From Azohydromonas aeria (GTDB taxonomy: Bacteria > Pseudomonadota > Gammaproteobacteria > Burkholderiales > Burkholderiaceae_C), in NCBI RefSeq assembly GCF_009760915.1, contig NZ_VIDQ01000005.1:62001-126000 (forward strand): DNA of 64,000 nucleotides, given 5' to 3'. The first letter of the stretch is position 1, and every line of letters starts with the position of its first letter. A program made the position numbers and the translations under genes. Below, in pieces: positions 52,867-63,916 of the stretch. The notes under the pieces were generated by a model. It was not told where the DNA came from. It did not search any database and saw only the letters and a list, made by a program, of their open reading frames with translations.

Positions 52867-54216
52867 TTACGCCGCCTCAGCTGCATGGCTGACGATGTAG
52901 CGGTACTTGCCCGACTTTTCGGGCGCGATGCGCTCGACGAACTCCACGTCCACGCGCACTTGCGCGCCCAGCCGCTGGCGAAAGCCCGCGGCGATGCGCT
53001 CGCTCCAGGCGCGGTCGAAGGCAGCGTTGACGACGAGCTGCACGCTGGTGTGCGCGCGGCTGTGCTGCACCACCTTGAAGGCTTCCACGCCGGGCAGGTC
53101 GCGCACGATGTACACCAGCGCCAGCCCGTGCATCACGGTGCCGTCGGCGGCCACCACGAAGTCGGTGCTGCGGCCTTGGATCTCCTTGAGCATGGGCAGC
53201 CCGCGGCCGCAGGCGCAGCGCCGCGTGTCCATCACTGCGATGTCGCCGGTGCGGTAGCGGATGAAGGGAAAGTCGCGCGTGGCCAAGTGCGTGACCACAA
53301 TCTCGCCAGGCGTGCCCGGCGCGACGGCGCGGCCCTCGCGGTCTACCAGCTCCACCACGATGTCCTCAGCCGTGAGGTGCATGCCGCCCTCGGGACACTC
53401 GTGCGCGATGAAACCCGCGTCGCGCCCGCCGTAGCCGTTGGCCACCCGGCAGCCAAACACGCGCGCGATGGTGGCGCGCTGCTCGTCGTAGAGCCGCTCG
53501 GAGGTGACGAAGGCCACCTTGATGCCCAAGTCGTTCATGGCGATGCCGCGCTTCTCGGCATGGCGCGCGATGTGGCTGAGCGCGGAGGGGTAGCCGAACA
53601 GCATGCGCGGGCGCTGGTGCCGGATGTGGGCGACGAAGCCGTCGAGCTTGGCTTCGGACATCTCGAAGGCCGGCAGCAGCGAGGTGCGCATGAGCGCGTC
53701 GCGCACCAGGCGCACGCGGTCCTGAGCGCCAAGTTCGATGGGCGAGCCCCACACCACCACCTCGCGGTCGCCTATGTCCACGCCCCACCAGCGCGTGGCG
53801 CGCCACTTGGCGGCCACGTCGTGGCTCACGCGCTCGCGGCCGATGAAGAAGATCAGCGGCTCGCCCGACGAGCCGCCGGTGTTGAAGCGCGCCAAGCCCA
53901 GCGCCTGTGGATGCTTGAGCGCCTCGGTGTGAGCACGGATCACGGACTTGGTCAGGAAGGGCAGCTGCTGCAGGTCCTGCACACCGCGTACGGACGCTGG
54001 GTCGAAGCTGCATTGGGCGAACAGATCGCGGTAGTACGGTACCCGGGCGCCCGCCTCCTGCAGCAGCGCGCGCAGCCGCTGCAGCTGCAGCGCGCCCAAT
54101 CGCTCGCCGTCCCACCACTGCGACTGCTCCATGCCGCGGCGCACGGCCACGGTGCTGTGGTGCTTAAGCCGCTCCTGCAGCGGAAAGATGAGGTTCGAAA
54201 CGAGCGTGGTGTACAT
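52867..54216 (-). CDS. PaaK/CapK-like AMP-dependent ligase
   Basis: 449 aa. ANL fold of the phenylacetate-CoA ligase/CapK type: FNTGGSSGEPLIFFIG, AFVTSERLYDEQR, CPEGGMHLTAEDIVVELV, FPFIRYRTGDIAVM and KEIQGRSTDFVVAADG. CapK-like proteins occur in capsule and exopolysaccharide loci, probably activating an acid for polymer decoration. It is the second adenylating enzyme of this locus besides the XrtA acyl ligase at 33539. It lies 10 nt after the GT4 gene. Confidence 0.82.
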   Translation of the reverse strand: MYTTLVSNLIFPLQERLKHHSTVAVRRGMEQSQWWDGERLGALQLQRLRALLQEAGARVPYYRDLFAQCSFDPASVRGVQDLQQLPFLTKSVIRAHTEALKHPQALGLARFNTGGSSGEPLIFFIGRERVSHDVAAKWRATRWWGVDIGDREVVVWGSPIELGAQDRVRLVRDALMRTSLLPAFEMSEAKLDGFVAHIRHQRPRMLFGYPSALSHIARHAEKRGIAMNDLGIKVAFVTSERLYDEQRATIARVFGCRVANGYGGRDAGFIAHECPEGGMHLTAEDIVVELVDREGRAVAPGTPGEIVVTHLATRDFPFIRYRTGDIAVMDTRRCACGRGLPMLKEIQGRSTDFVVAADGTVMHGLALVYIVRDLPGVEAFKVVQHSRAHTSVQLVVNAAFDRAWSERIAAGFRQRLGAQVRVDVEFVERIAPEKSGKYRYIVSHAAEAA

Positions 54217-54226
54217 GGAATCAGAT

Positions 54227-55402
54227 TCAGCTCAAGACGGGACGCTGTCCGGTGGCATTGCGGGCCGCTTGGTAGATCGAGGCCAGCACCGGAGCCACGT
54301 GGGCCCAGGTATAGCTCTGCACATCGTCGAGTCCGGCCTGGCGCAGTCGCGACCGCAGCGCGCCATCGTCGAGCAACTGCACCACGGCGGCCGCCATGGC
54401 CGGGGCATCACCCGCGCCCACCAGCAGCGCCGTCTGGCCGTGACGCACGATAAAGGGCACGCCGCCTACGTCGGTGCTGACCACGGGCACGCCGCAGGCC
54501 AGCGCCTCCAGCACGGAGTTGGGCATGTTGTCCACGGTGCTGGGGTTGATGGCCACGTCGGCGCGGCGGTAGAGCGCGGCCATGGCGTCGCGGTCGAGCC
54601 GGCCGGCGAAACACACCGCCTCCTCGCCCAGCCCCAACTGCGCGGCCAGCGCCTGCAGCCGCCGAAGCTCCGGACCCGTGCCGGCGATGGTCATGTGCGC
54701 GCCCGGATGGCGCTGGCGCACTAGCGCCAGCGCGCGCAGCGCCGTGGCGTTGTCGTAGATCGGCTCCAGGTTACGCGCCACCACCAGGTGCGCGCTCCCG
54801 GCCGGCTCGGCCGGCGTGAAGCGCGCCAGGTCCACGATGTTGGGCACCACCTCGGCGGCCATGCCGTGGCGCGTGAAGACCTGCTGCAGGAAGCCCGAAG
54901 GCACGGCCAGCCGCGCCACGCGCCGCATCGACCAGCGCACCGCCGCGCCCGAGCGCTGCAGGAAGGCGTCGGCCTCGCCGCCCCGGTAGTTGACCACCAC
55001 GGGCACGCCGCGCGCGCGCGCCACCCAGATCGCCGGCGCTGCAAAGAGGTGCCAGGACCAGCCGGAGTTGGCCATGACGTGGCACACGTCGCTGCGCCCG
55101 GCGGCGCGCCACAGCGCGCCCAGGTACGGCAGCAGCCGCGCGCCGGCGCGCAGAACCGGCACCTTGCCGGCCCAGGCCGGCCGGTAGGGCGCGTTGGTCT
55201 GCACCAGCGTGACCTGCGCGCCGGCGCCGCGCAGCAGCTCGGCAAGCTGCCGGGTCTGGTTGGCCATGCCGCCGGCCGGCGGCGGCAGCGGGCCCACCAG
55301 CGCCACGCGCAGTCCGGCCAGGCCCGAGCCCGTGCACGTGCCTGTGGCCGCTCGCGCGGCGTCGCGGCCCGTGTCGCCGCTGCCGATGGCCGCTCCGCTC
55401 AT
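54227..55402 (-). CDS. glycosyltransferase family 4 protein
   Basis: 391 aa, GT-B. N-terminal LRVALVGPLPPPAGGMANQT, C-terminal domain VARNLEPIYDNATALRAL and the donor-binding E-x7-E region NPSTVDNMPNSVLEALACGV. It adds a sugar to the repeat unit on the cytoplasmic side. Its start overlaps the next upstream glycosyltransferase stop (55399) by ATGA, so the two are coupled. Specificity unknown. Confidence 0.88.
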   Translation of the reverse strand: MSGAAIGSGDTGRDAARAATGTCTGSGLAGLRVALVGPLPPPAGGMANQTRQLAELLRGAGAQVTLVQTNAPYRPAWAGKVPVLRAGARLLPYLGALWRAAGRSDVCHVMANSGWSWHLFAAPAIWVARARGVPVVVNYRGGEADAFLQRSGAAVRWSMRRVARLAVPSGFLQQVFTRHGMAAEVVPNIVDLARFTPAEPAGSAHLVVARNLEPIYDNATALRALALVRQRHPGAHMTIAGTGPELRRLQALAAQLGLGEEAVCFAGRLDRDAMAALYRRADVAINPSTVDNMPNSVLEALACGVPVVSTDVGGVPFIVRHGQTALLVGAGDAPAMAAAVVQLLDDGALRSRLRQAGLDDVQSYTWAHVAPVLASIYQAARNATGQRPVLS

Positions 55403-56637
55403 GCCGCCGCCCTGACCGCGGGGCCGTGGTGCGCGCGCAGCGCCTCGTACACCTTGCGGTAGTGCGCTACCGACGCGCGCCAGTTGCGTTCGAGCTCCAC
55501 GAACTCGCGCCCGGCGCGGCGCAGCTGCGGCCAGCGCTCGCGCTGCGCCAGCAGCTGCAGCACCGCCTGCGCCAGCGACTCGGCGCTGCCGGCCTTGAAC
55601 AGCAGCCCCGTTTCGCCGTGGCGGATGAGCTCCTTGTGGCCGCCGACGTCGGAGGCCACCAGCACCCGCCCCTGCGCCATCGCCTCCAGCGGCTTGAGCG
55701 GCGTGACCAGCTCGGTCAGCCGCATCGAGTGGCGCGGATAGGCCAGCACGTCCACCAGGTCGTAGTAGCGCTGCACCTCGCGGTGCGGCACGCGGCCGGT
55801 GAAGACCACCTTGTCGGCCAGCCCCAGCGCCTGGGCCTGCGCCTTGAGCGCGGCGTCCTGCGGCCCGCCGCCCACCAGCAGCACGCGCACCTCGGGGCGC
55901 TGCGCCAGGACCGCGGGCAGCGCCTGCAGCAGCAGGTCCAGCCCCTCGTAGGCGTAGAACGAGCCGATGAAGCCCAGCACCGTGCAGCCGGCCAGCCCCA
56001 GCTGCGCCTTGAGCGCCTCGTCGGGCACGCCGCCAACGTCGAAGGCCTCGATGTCCACGGCGTTGGGGATCACGGTGACGCGCTCCGCCGCGATGCCGCG
56101 CGCCACGATGTCGCCGCGCAGGCCCTGGCAGATCGTGAAGACGTGGCTGGCGCGGCGCAGCGCGTGCGTCTCCAGCCGCCGCGTGAGGCGGTAGCGCAGG
56201 CTGCCCTCGGTGGTGGTGCCGTGGTCCACCGCGGCGTCCTCCCAGAACGCGCGCACCTCGTACACCACCGGGATGCCCAGGCGCTTGCCCACGCGCAGCG
56301 CGGGAATGGCGTTGAGCACCGGCGAATGGGCGTGCAGCACGTGCGGGCGCACCTTCTGCGCCACCTGCAGCAGCCGCTGCTCCAGGCGCCGCATCAGCGA
56401 GGCCTCGCCCAGGCCCGGCAGCCGCCGCGTGCCCTCGGGCGCGTCGGGGGTGCGGTGGAAATGGAGCCCGTCCACGGTCTCCTCCAGCGCCTTGGCGCCG
56501 AGGTGCTTGGGGCTGGTGACGTGGTGCGTCTCCCAGCCCAGGCGGCGCTGCTCGCGCAGGATCGACTGGGTGCGGAAGGTGTAGCCGCTGTGCAGCGGGA
56601 TCGAGTGGTCGAGGACGTGCAGGATGCGCAGGCTCAT
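55399..56637 (-). CDS. glycosyltransferase, exosortase A system-associated (TIGR04063-like)
   Basis: 412 aa, GT4. The N-terminus LRILHVLDHSIPLHSGYTFR and LGWETHHVTSPKHLG are typical of the XrtA-associated group. The donor region reads YPRHSMRLTELVTPLKPLEA. The start at 56637 was chosen because the family begins with this M-S-L-R; the frame is open to 56691. It follows the amidotransferase gene with only 1 nt between them. Confidence 0.88.
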   Translation of the reverse strand: MSLRILHVLDHSIPLHSGYTFRTQSILREQRRLGWETHHVTSPKHLGAKALEETVDGLHFHRTPDAPEGTRRLPGLGEASLMRRLEQRLLQVAQKVRPHVLHAHSPVLNAIPALRVGKRLGIPVVYEVRAFWEDAAVDHGTTTEGSLRYRLTRRLETHALRRASHVFTICQGLRGDIVARGIAAERVTVIPNAVDIEAFDVGGVPDEALKAQLGLAGCTVLGFIGSFYAYEGLDLLLQALPAVLAQRPEVRVLLVGGGPQDAALKAQAQALGLADKVVFTGRVPHREVQRYYDLVDVLAYPRHSMRLTELVTPLKPLEAMAQGRVLVASDVGGHKELIRHGETGLLFKAGSAESLAQAVLQLLAQRERWPQLRRAGREFVELERNWRASVAHYRKVYEALRAHHGPAVRAAA

Positions 56638-56638
56638 G

Positions 56639-58588
56639 TCAGGCCACCTCCGCAGCCAGCGGCGCGACGGCGCCCGCGCCCGCGCCGGCACCGTCGCCGT
56701 CGACGACCTTGCGCAGGAAGGCCTCGAACATCATCAGCGTCCACAGCGGCGCGCTGTGGTCGCTGCGCCCGCTCTGGTGCGCGTCCACGAGCTGGCGCAG
56801 CGTGGCGGCGTCGAACCAGCCGGTCTCGGCCAGGCGCTCGCCCAGCAGCGCGTCGCGCACGCGCTGCTTGAGCGGGCCGCGGAACCAGCGCGCCAGCGGC
56901 ACGGAGAAGCCCATCTTGGGGCGGTAGAGCACGTCGTGCGGCAGCTTGGGTTCGAGGGACCTCTTCAACAAAAACTTTCCTTCCTGGCCGCGCACCTTGA
57001 GCGACGAGGGCAGCGTGGCCAGCCACTGCAGCAGCTCATGGTCCATCAGCGGCTCGCGCACTTCCAGCGCGTGCGCCATGCTGGCGCGGTCCACCTTGGT
57101 GTTGATGTCGCCCACCAGGTAGGTCTTCATGTCGAGGTACTGGATCAGCGCCAGCGCGTCGTCGGTGCCGGCCCGGGCGGCATGGCGCTCGAACACGTCG
57201 CGCGCGTCGTAGCCGCCGAGCTGCGACTTCAGCGCGGCGCTGAAGAGTTGCGAGCGCATCGGCCCGCGCAGGATCGACACCGAGTGGAAGTAGGCCTCCA
57301 CCGTCGTGCGCGCCATGCCCTGCAGCGTGGTCTTGGCGCGCAGCACGCGCGGCGCCCAGTCGGCCTTGGGATACAGGTGGCCGAGCGCGCCGAACAGCGG
57401 CCGGCGCAGGCCCTGCGGCAGCGCCGAGCGCATGCGCTCCTCCATCAGGTGCAGCCGGTAGCGGCGGTAGCCGCCGAAGCTCTCGTCGCCGCCGTCGCCC
57501 GACAGCGCCACCTTCACGTGCCGCCGCGCGAGCTGGCACACGCGGTAGGTGGGGATGGCCGAGGAGTCGGCGTAGGGCTCGTCGTAGAGCGCGGCCAGGG
57601 TGTCGACGAGGTCGAAGTCCTCGCTGTCGACCGTGTCCACGAAGTGGCGCGTGCCGTAGCGCTCGGCCACCATCTTCGCGAACTCCGCCTCGTTGAAGGC
57701 CGGGTCGGCGAAGGCCATCGAGCAGGTGTTCACGGGCGCGTCGGACAGCCGCGCCATGTGCGCCACCACGGCGCTGGAGTCCACGCCGCCGGAGAGGAAC
57801 GCGCCCAGCGGCACCTCGGCGATCATGCGCAGCCGCACCGACTCGCGCAGCCGCGCGTCGAGCTCGGCGCAGGCGTCCTGCAGCGACAGCGGGTTGTCCA
57901 GCGTGAAGCGCAGGTCCCAGTAAGCCCGCGGCTCGGGCAGCGGCTGGCCGCGGCGGATGCACAGGCTGTGGCCGGGGGCGAGCTTGCGCGCCTGGCGGAA
58001 GATGCTGCGCGGCTCGGCCACGTAGCCCAGCGCGAAGTACTCCTCCACCGCCAGCGGGTCGATGTCGCGCTTGAGGCCGCCGTGCGCCAGCAGCGACTTC
58101 AGCTCGGAGCCGAACAGCAGCGCTCCGTCGTCGAGCAGCGCATAGAACAGCGGCTTGACGCCCAGGCGGTCACGCGCCATGAAGAAGGTCTGGCGGTTGC
58201 GGTCCCACAGCGCGAAGGCGAACATGCCGCGAAAGCGCTGCACGCACTCCTCGCCCCAGGCCTCCCAGGCGTGCACGATCACCTCGGTGTCGCTGTGCGT
58301 GTGGAACACGTGGCCCAGCGCCTGCAGCTCGGGCACGAGCTCCTGGTAGTTGTAGATCTCGCCGTTGAAGACCACCACCACCGAGCCGTCCTCGTTGAAG
58401 AGGGGCTGCTGCCCGGTGGAGAGGTCGATGATGGACAGCCGCCGGTGCCCCAGCCCGACGCCGGGCTCCAGGTGCAGCCCGCCGGCGTCGGGGCCGCGGT
58501 GAAACTGCGACTCGTTCATGCGGTGCAGCGTCGAGCGCTCGAAGGCGCGCGCGCCGCGGGTATCGAACAGACCGGTGATTCCACACAT
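56639..58588 (-). CDS. XrtA/PEP-CTERM system amidotransferase (asparagine synthase-like)
   Basis: 649 aa. N-terminal class II glutamine amidotransferase with nucleophile Cys2 (MCGITGLFD), FHRGPDAGG and FNGEIYNYQEL. The C-terminal synthetase domain has the ATP-pyrophosphatase loop LSGGVDSSAV and SGDGGDESFGGYRRYRL. It probably amidates a uronic acid or other carboxyl group of the polysaccharide rather than making asparagine, because this form is tied to XrtA loci. It lies 4 nt after the TIGR03088 glycosyltransferase stop. Confidence 0.93.
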   Translation of the reverse strand: MCGITGLFDTRGARAFERSTLHRMNESQFHRGPDAGGLHLEPGVGLGHRRLSIIDLSTGQQPLFNEDGSVVVVFNGEIYNYQELVPELQALGHVFHTHSDTEVIVHAWEAWGEECVQRFRGMFAFALWDRNRQTFFMARDRLGVKPLFYALLDDGALLFGSELKSLLAHGGLKRDIDPLAVEEYFALGYVAEPRSIFRQARKLAPGHSLCIRRGQPLPEPRAYWDLRFTLDNPLSLQDACAELDARLRESVRLRMIAEVPLGAFLSGGVDSSAVVAHMARLSDAPVNTCSMAFADPAFNEAEFAKMVAERYGTRHFVDTVDSEDFDLVDTLAALYDEPYADSSAIPTYRVCQLARRHVKVALSGDGGDESFGGYRRYRLHLMEERMRSALPQGLRRPLFGALGHLYPKADWAPRVLRAKTTLQGMARTTVEAYFHSVSILRGPMRSQLFSAALKSQLGGYDARDVFERHAARAGTDDALALIQYLDMKTYLVGDINTKVDRASMAHALEVREPLMDHELLQWLATLPSSLKVRGQEGKFLLKRSLEPKLPHDVLYRPKMGFSVPLARWFRGPLKQRVRDALLGERLAETGWFDAATLRQLVDAHQSGRSDHSAPLWTLMMFEAFLRKVVDGDGAGAGAGAVAPLAAEVA

Positions 58589-58592
58589 ATCG

Positions 58593-59779
58593 TCAGGCGC
58601 TTGGCACGTTGAGGTGCTGGTCGTACAGGCGCTGGTAGGCCTGCACCATGGCTTGCTGGCTGAAGCGCTCCTCGATGCGAGCGCGGCCGGCCGCGCCCAT
58701 GCGCACGGCGGCGGCCGGGTCGGCAGCCACGCGCGCCAGCGCCTGGCCCAGGGCCTGCGGGTCGGCCGAGGGCACGAGCACGCCGGTGCGGCCGTCGTCC
58801 ACGAGCTCCACGTTGCCGCCCACCGCCGTGGCGATCACGGGCAGGCCGCTGGCCATGGCCTCCAGCAGCGTGTAGGAGATGCCCTCGGCCAGCGAGGGCA
58901 GCGCAAAGCAGTGCAGCCCGCGCATCACCGCGGGCACGTCGCTGCGCTCGCCGGGCAGCCAGGCCAGCTCGGCTAGGCCGAGCTCGCGCAGCAGCGCCTC
59001 GGTGGACGCGCGCAGCGCGCCGTCGCCCACGATCACCAGGCGCAGCCGCGCCTTGAGCGCGGGCTGCACCTGCAGCGCATGGGCCAGCGCGCGCACCAGG
59101 TTGGCGTGGTCCTTGACCGCCTGCATGCGGCCCACGGTGCCCACCAGCCAGTGCTCGTCAGGCGAGAACGGGCAGCCCTCGATGCGCTCGGGCCGCCCGG
59201 GCGCGGCCGGATGGAAGCGCGCGGTATCGACGCCGTTGTAGATCAGGCTCACGCGGCGCCGGGGCACGCCCACGCGCTCGCGCAGGTAGGCGTCGAGCCC
59301 GCCCGACACCGGCACGTAGTGCGTGACGAAGCGCCGGTAGAGCCGGCGCACGCGCTGGAAGCGGGTGTTGCGGCCGTCCAGGTCCGACACGTCCCAGCCA
59401 TGCTCGCTGTGGATGCGCACGGGCACGCCCGCCAGCCAGGCCGGCACGCTGCACTCCAGCGCGGCCAGGTTGTTGGTGTGCACGATGGCCGGGCGCAGCT
59501 GCCGGAACAGCCGGTACAGCTTCGGGTAGAGTTTGACGCCGTGGCCCGGCCCCTTGTGCAGCGCGATGAAGGACACGTCGGCATGGCGCACGCGGTGCCG
59601 GAAATCCGTCACCTCGGTGAGCGAGACCACGACATGCCGGTACGCGTGCGCGGGCATGTCGTTGATCAGGTTGACAAGCCCGTTCTCCAGCCCGCCCGTG
59701 TCGAAGCGGTAGACCACGTGCAGGACCAGCGGACGCGCCGGGGCCTGGGCCGCGGACGCCGCCGCGCCTGCGGACGCCG

Positions 59780-59783
<4 letters not shown>
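58593..59783 (-). CDS. TIGR03088-like XrtA/PEP-CTERM system glycosyltransferase
   Basis: 396 aa, GT4. VLHVVYRFDTGGLENGLVNL near the N-terminus, RIHSEHGWDVSDLDGRN, YNGVDTARFHP, and donor region ALPSLAEGISYTLLEAMASG. The GTG start at 59783 overlaps the tviB stop (GTGA). The frame continues upstream inside tviB without similarity. It belongs to the core XrtA glycosyltransferase set together with those at 55399 and 62677. Confidence 0.9.
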
Positions 59784-61060
<1,277 letters not shown>

Positions 61061-61069
61061 TTTCACTCC

Positions 61070-62680
61070 TTAATACGCTCGGTTGTCGTTGTTTGCCGAT
61101 TTTTGTCGTGCTTCCCGCACCTGCTGCAGTCGCTGCAGCAGCTTGCCCAAGTGATCGTGCGTGAAGTCGCGCAGCGTGGCCTGGGCGTCACCGGACGGCA
61201 GTCGCGGCGCGTAGACCAGGATGGCCGCCGCATCGTCGCCGCGGCCCAGCAGCAGGCTCCACACGCCCAGCGCCTTGGCCCGGAGATCGCTGCTCGTGAG
61301 CTCGCCGTTGACCCAGTAGAGCTGCCAGACAATGATCTCTTCTGTCGGTGGGCTGCCTGGTGTGAATACCGCACGCAGTTCGTTACTGCGTACGGGCACC
61401 GTCTGGCCATCAAGCACCACTTCACGTCGCTCGGTGGCGCCGGCGATCCAGCGCGGTCCGTCCCTGGACACGCTGGCCAGACGGTGCAGCGAGCTCACCA
61501 GCTTGCTGTCCTGGTCCTGGCGCGCGTAGTAGGCGACGACCACGCCCGCCTGCTGCGCGCCCCGGACGTAGCCTGCCTCGAACTGCGCCGCTGCATTCAC
61601 GAAGCCATGTCGCCAGCCCGTCAGTGGCTGCGGTGCCGGTTGCCATCCCGCTGCCGGCGCCAGCAGCGCCTGCAGCTGCGGCGCGCCGCCCTGCTGCGCC
61701 GTCGCGCGCAGGTGCGCCAGCCAGCCCTGCCCCGCCAGCGCCAGCGCCGCGGCGGCCAGCGCGGCAAGCCAGATCGTGCGCTGTGCCGCAGGCGCGGCCG
61801 TCGGCGCTTCGCCGGCGCCGGCCGGCCCGGCCACGGCCGCAGACTCGGACCAGCGCATGCCCACGGCGAACAGCACCATGATGACGAAGCCGAAGAACAC
61901 CCACCCGTACACGAGATGGTCGGCGCCCGTGGCAATGGCATTGCCGCTCAGGTGCCCCAGCATCACGATGATGTAGGCCCGCACCCAGTTGGCCAGGATC
62001 GGCACCACCAGCGACGCCGCCACGAACATCGCGCGCCGCAGCGGGCTGCGGTAATTCAAGTAGGCGAACAGCACGCCGACCATGAACGAGGCGATGAGAT
62101 AGCGCAGCCCGCTGCAGGCCGCCTCCACCGACCAGGAGCCCGAAGGAATGACGAACTGCAGCCCGTCGCGCATGACCGGGATGCCGGTGAGGTGCAGCGC
62201 CCACACCGTGAAGTCCGCCGTCCAGGCCATGAGCTGCGGCATCATGAACTCGCCCAGCGGCACCATGAAGAACAGGAAGCCCAGGGGGAACAGCAGCCGC
62301 CGCGCCACATGCAGGCCCAGCACCAGCGGCACGGCCAGCACCAGCGCGGTCACCAGCGCCAGCTGCGCCACCGAGTTGGCCACCGCGAGCACGCCCAGCA
62401 GCCACGCCAGCAGCGCCGCGGCCAGCAACGGCAGCAGCGCGGGGGCCGCGCGCGGCGTCAGCGCCGCGATCTGCGCCCGCTGGCGCCAGGCCAGCCACAG
62501 CGCCACGAACGGCACGACCATGGCATGGGCGAAGGTCTCGGAACGCAACCAGATCTCCACCATGGACGCCAGCGTCGCGTGGCCGGCCAGCGCCAGCGCC
62601 GCCCACAGCAGCGCCAGCGCCGCCAGCGCCGGCTTCCAGCCGCGCCCGGCGGCCGGCACGGGAAAGGCAACGCTGCTCAT
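61070..62680 (-). CDS. xrtA: exosortase A with C-terminal EpsI domain
   Basis: 536 aa. Residues about 15-278 form the eight-helix exosortase with catalytic Cys189 (VEAACSGLRYL), Arg234 (NWVRAY) and His255 (GADHLVYGW). A linker and a membrane segment at about 303-320 lead into a periplasmic EpsI domain (GWQPAPQPLTGWRH, VVVAYYARQDQDSKLVSS, VRSNELRAVFTPG). The transpeptidase cuts C-terminal PEP sorting signals; EpsI often co-occurs or is fused as here. It overlaps the TIGR03087 glycosyltransferase stop by ATGA. No PEP-CTERM substrate is encoded in the window. Confidence 0.93.
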   Translation of the reverse strand: MSSVAFPVPAAGRGWKPALAALALLWAALALAGHATLASMVEIWLRSETFAHAMVVPFVALWLAWRQRAQIAALTPRAAPALLPLLAAALLAWLLGVLAVANSVAQLALVTALVLAVPLVLGLHVARRLLFPLGFLFFMVPLGEFMMPQLMAWTADFTVWALHLTGIPVMRDGLQFVIPSGSWSVEAACSGLRYLIASFMVGVLFAYLNYRSPLRRAMFVAASLVVPILANWVRAYIIVMLGHLSGNAIATGADHLVYGWVFFGFVIMVLFAVGMRWSESAAVAGPAGAGEAPTAAPAAQRTIWLAALAAAALALAGQGWLAHLRATAQQGGAPQLQALLAPAAGWQPAPQPLTGWRHGFVNAAAQFEAGYVRGAQQAGVVVAYYARQDQDSKLVSSLHRLASVSRDGPRWIAGATERREVVLDGQTVPVRSNELRAVFTPGSPPTEEIIVWQLYWVNGELTSSDLRAKALGVWSLLLGRGDDAAAILVYAPRLPSGDAQATLRDFTHDHLGKLLQRLQQVREARQKSANNDNRAY

Positions 62681-63912
62681 GCCTTGCACAGCGCCTGCGG
62701 CACGGCATGCGCCGCCGCGGCCCGGTCGAGGTAGGCGTCGATGCCCGCCAGGTGAGCATCCCAGCTGTAGCTGCGCAGCACGCGCTCGCGTCCGGCCTGC
62801 CCGATGGCGGCCGCGCGCTCGGGCTGGCTCAGCAGCAGGTCGATCTGCTGCACGTAGTCCTCGACCTCCAGCGCCGGCAGCAATTCGGCGCCGGGCTCGG
62901 CGTCGATGGCCCGGGTGCAGGTCAGCGACGCCACCACCGGGCGCGCCATGGCCATGGCCTCCAGGATCTTGTTCTGCACGCCGCGCGCCAGTCGCAGCGG
63001 CGCCACCACCGCAGCGGCATGCTGCAGGTACGGGCGCACGTCGGGCACGGTGCCGGTGACGCTCACGTGCGGTCCGGACAGCGCCTGCACCGCCGCGGTG
63101 GGGCTGCGGCCCACGATGTGCAGCCGCAGCCGCGGCCAGCGTGCCAGCAACTGCGGCAGCACCTCGCTGGCGAACCAGCACACCGCGTCGACGTTGGGCC
63201 AGTAGTCCATGGCCCCGGTGAAGACCAGCGGCTGCGGCTCGTCGCCGAAGGGCGAGGCGCGCCGTGCATCCGGGGCGAAGAACTCGGCGTCCACGCCGTT
63301 GCCCATGGCGTCCACGCCTGCCGTGCACTCCGGCGCCAGCTGCCGAAACAGGGCCGCCTCGGCCTCCGTGACGAAGAAGGAGCGGCGCGCGCGCGCCGCC
63401 ACCGCGCGCTCGTAGGCGAGCAGCTCACGGCCCTCGCGCGCGTACAGCCACGACATCGGCCAGCGGTGGGCGTCGGCGTACTGGGTCCACTTGGCCGAAT
63501 CCACGTCCACGAAGTCCACCAGCATCGGCAGGCCCGGCACCTCGTCCACGTACTGCGCCATCGAGGAGGAGAAGACCACGGCCGTGTCCAGCGCCTGGCG
63601 CGCGGCGAGCCCGCGCACCCAGCGCCGCAGGCCCGCGTCGGCGTAGTAGCTCAGCGTCAGCGCCTGGCCTTGCGGCAGCGCGCGCAGGCTGGCCAGGCGC
63701 GCCAGGCGCGGCTGCAGCCGCGCCACGTGCATCTCGGCGCAGTACGGGCGCACGTGCTCCACGTAGGCCTCGTCCTCCGGGTCGTCCACGAAGGTGCCCA
63801 GGAACACGCGGTGGCGCGCCGACAGGTGCTTCAGGAGGTGGAACGAGCGCACCTTGTCGCCCTTGTTGGGCGGGTACGGCAGCCGGTGCACGAGATACAG
63901 CAGGTTGGCCAT
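62677..63912 (-). CDS. TIGR03087-like XrtA/PEP-CTERM system glycosyltransferase
   Basis: 411 aa. N-terminal LLYLVHRLPYPPNKGDKVRS, LLVDFVDVDSAKWTQYA rendered here as MLVDFVDVDSAKWTQYA, VFTGAMDYWPNVDAVCWFA, and APLRLARGVQNKILEAMAM in the donor domain, all typical of this XrtA-linked GT group. It starts 4 nt after the FemAB-type stop and overlaps xrtA, so FemAB, GT, exosortase, TviB and the next genes form one transcript. Confidence 0.92.
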   Translation of the reverse strand: MANLLYLVHRLPYPPNKGDKVRSFHLLKHLSARHRVFLGTFVDDPEDEAYVEHVRPYCAEMHVARLQPRLARLASLRALPQGQALTLSYYADAGLRRWVRGLAARQALDTAVVFSSSMAQYVDEVPGLPMLVDFVDVDSAKWTQYADAHRWPMSWLYAREGRELLAYERAVAARARRSFFVTEAEAALFRQLAPECTAGVDAMGNGVDAEFFAPDARRASPFGDEPQPLVFTGAMDYWPNVDAVCWFASEVLPQLLARWPRLRLHIVGRSPTAAVQALSGPHVSVTGTVPDVRPYLQHAAAVVAPLRLARGVQNKILEAMAMARPVVASLTCTRAIDAEPGAELLPALEVEDYVQQIDLLLSQPERAAAIGQAGRERVLRSYSWDAHLAGIDAYLDRAAAAHAVPQALCKA

Positions 63913-63916
63913 GTCG

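Noticed and set aside
52680..52886. Reverse-strand 68-codon frame between deacetylase and PaaK-like genes
   Set aside because: Overlaps the end of the PaaK-like gene, has no convincing RBS and no recognisable content.
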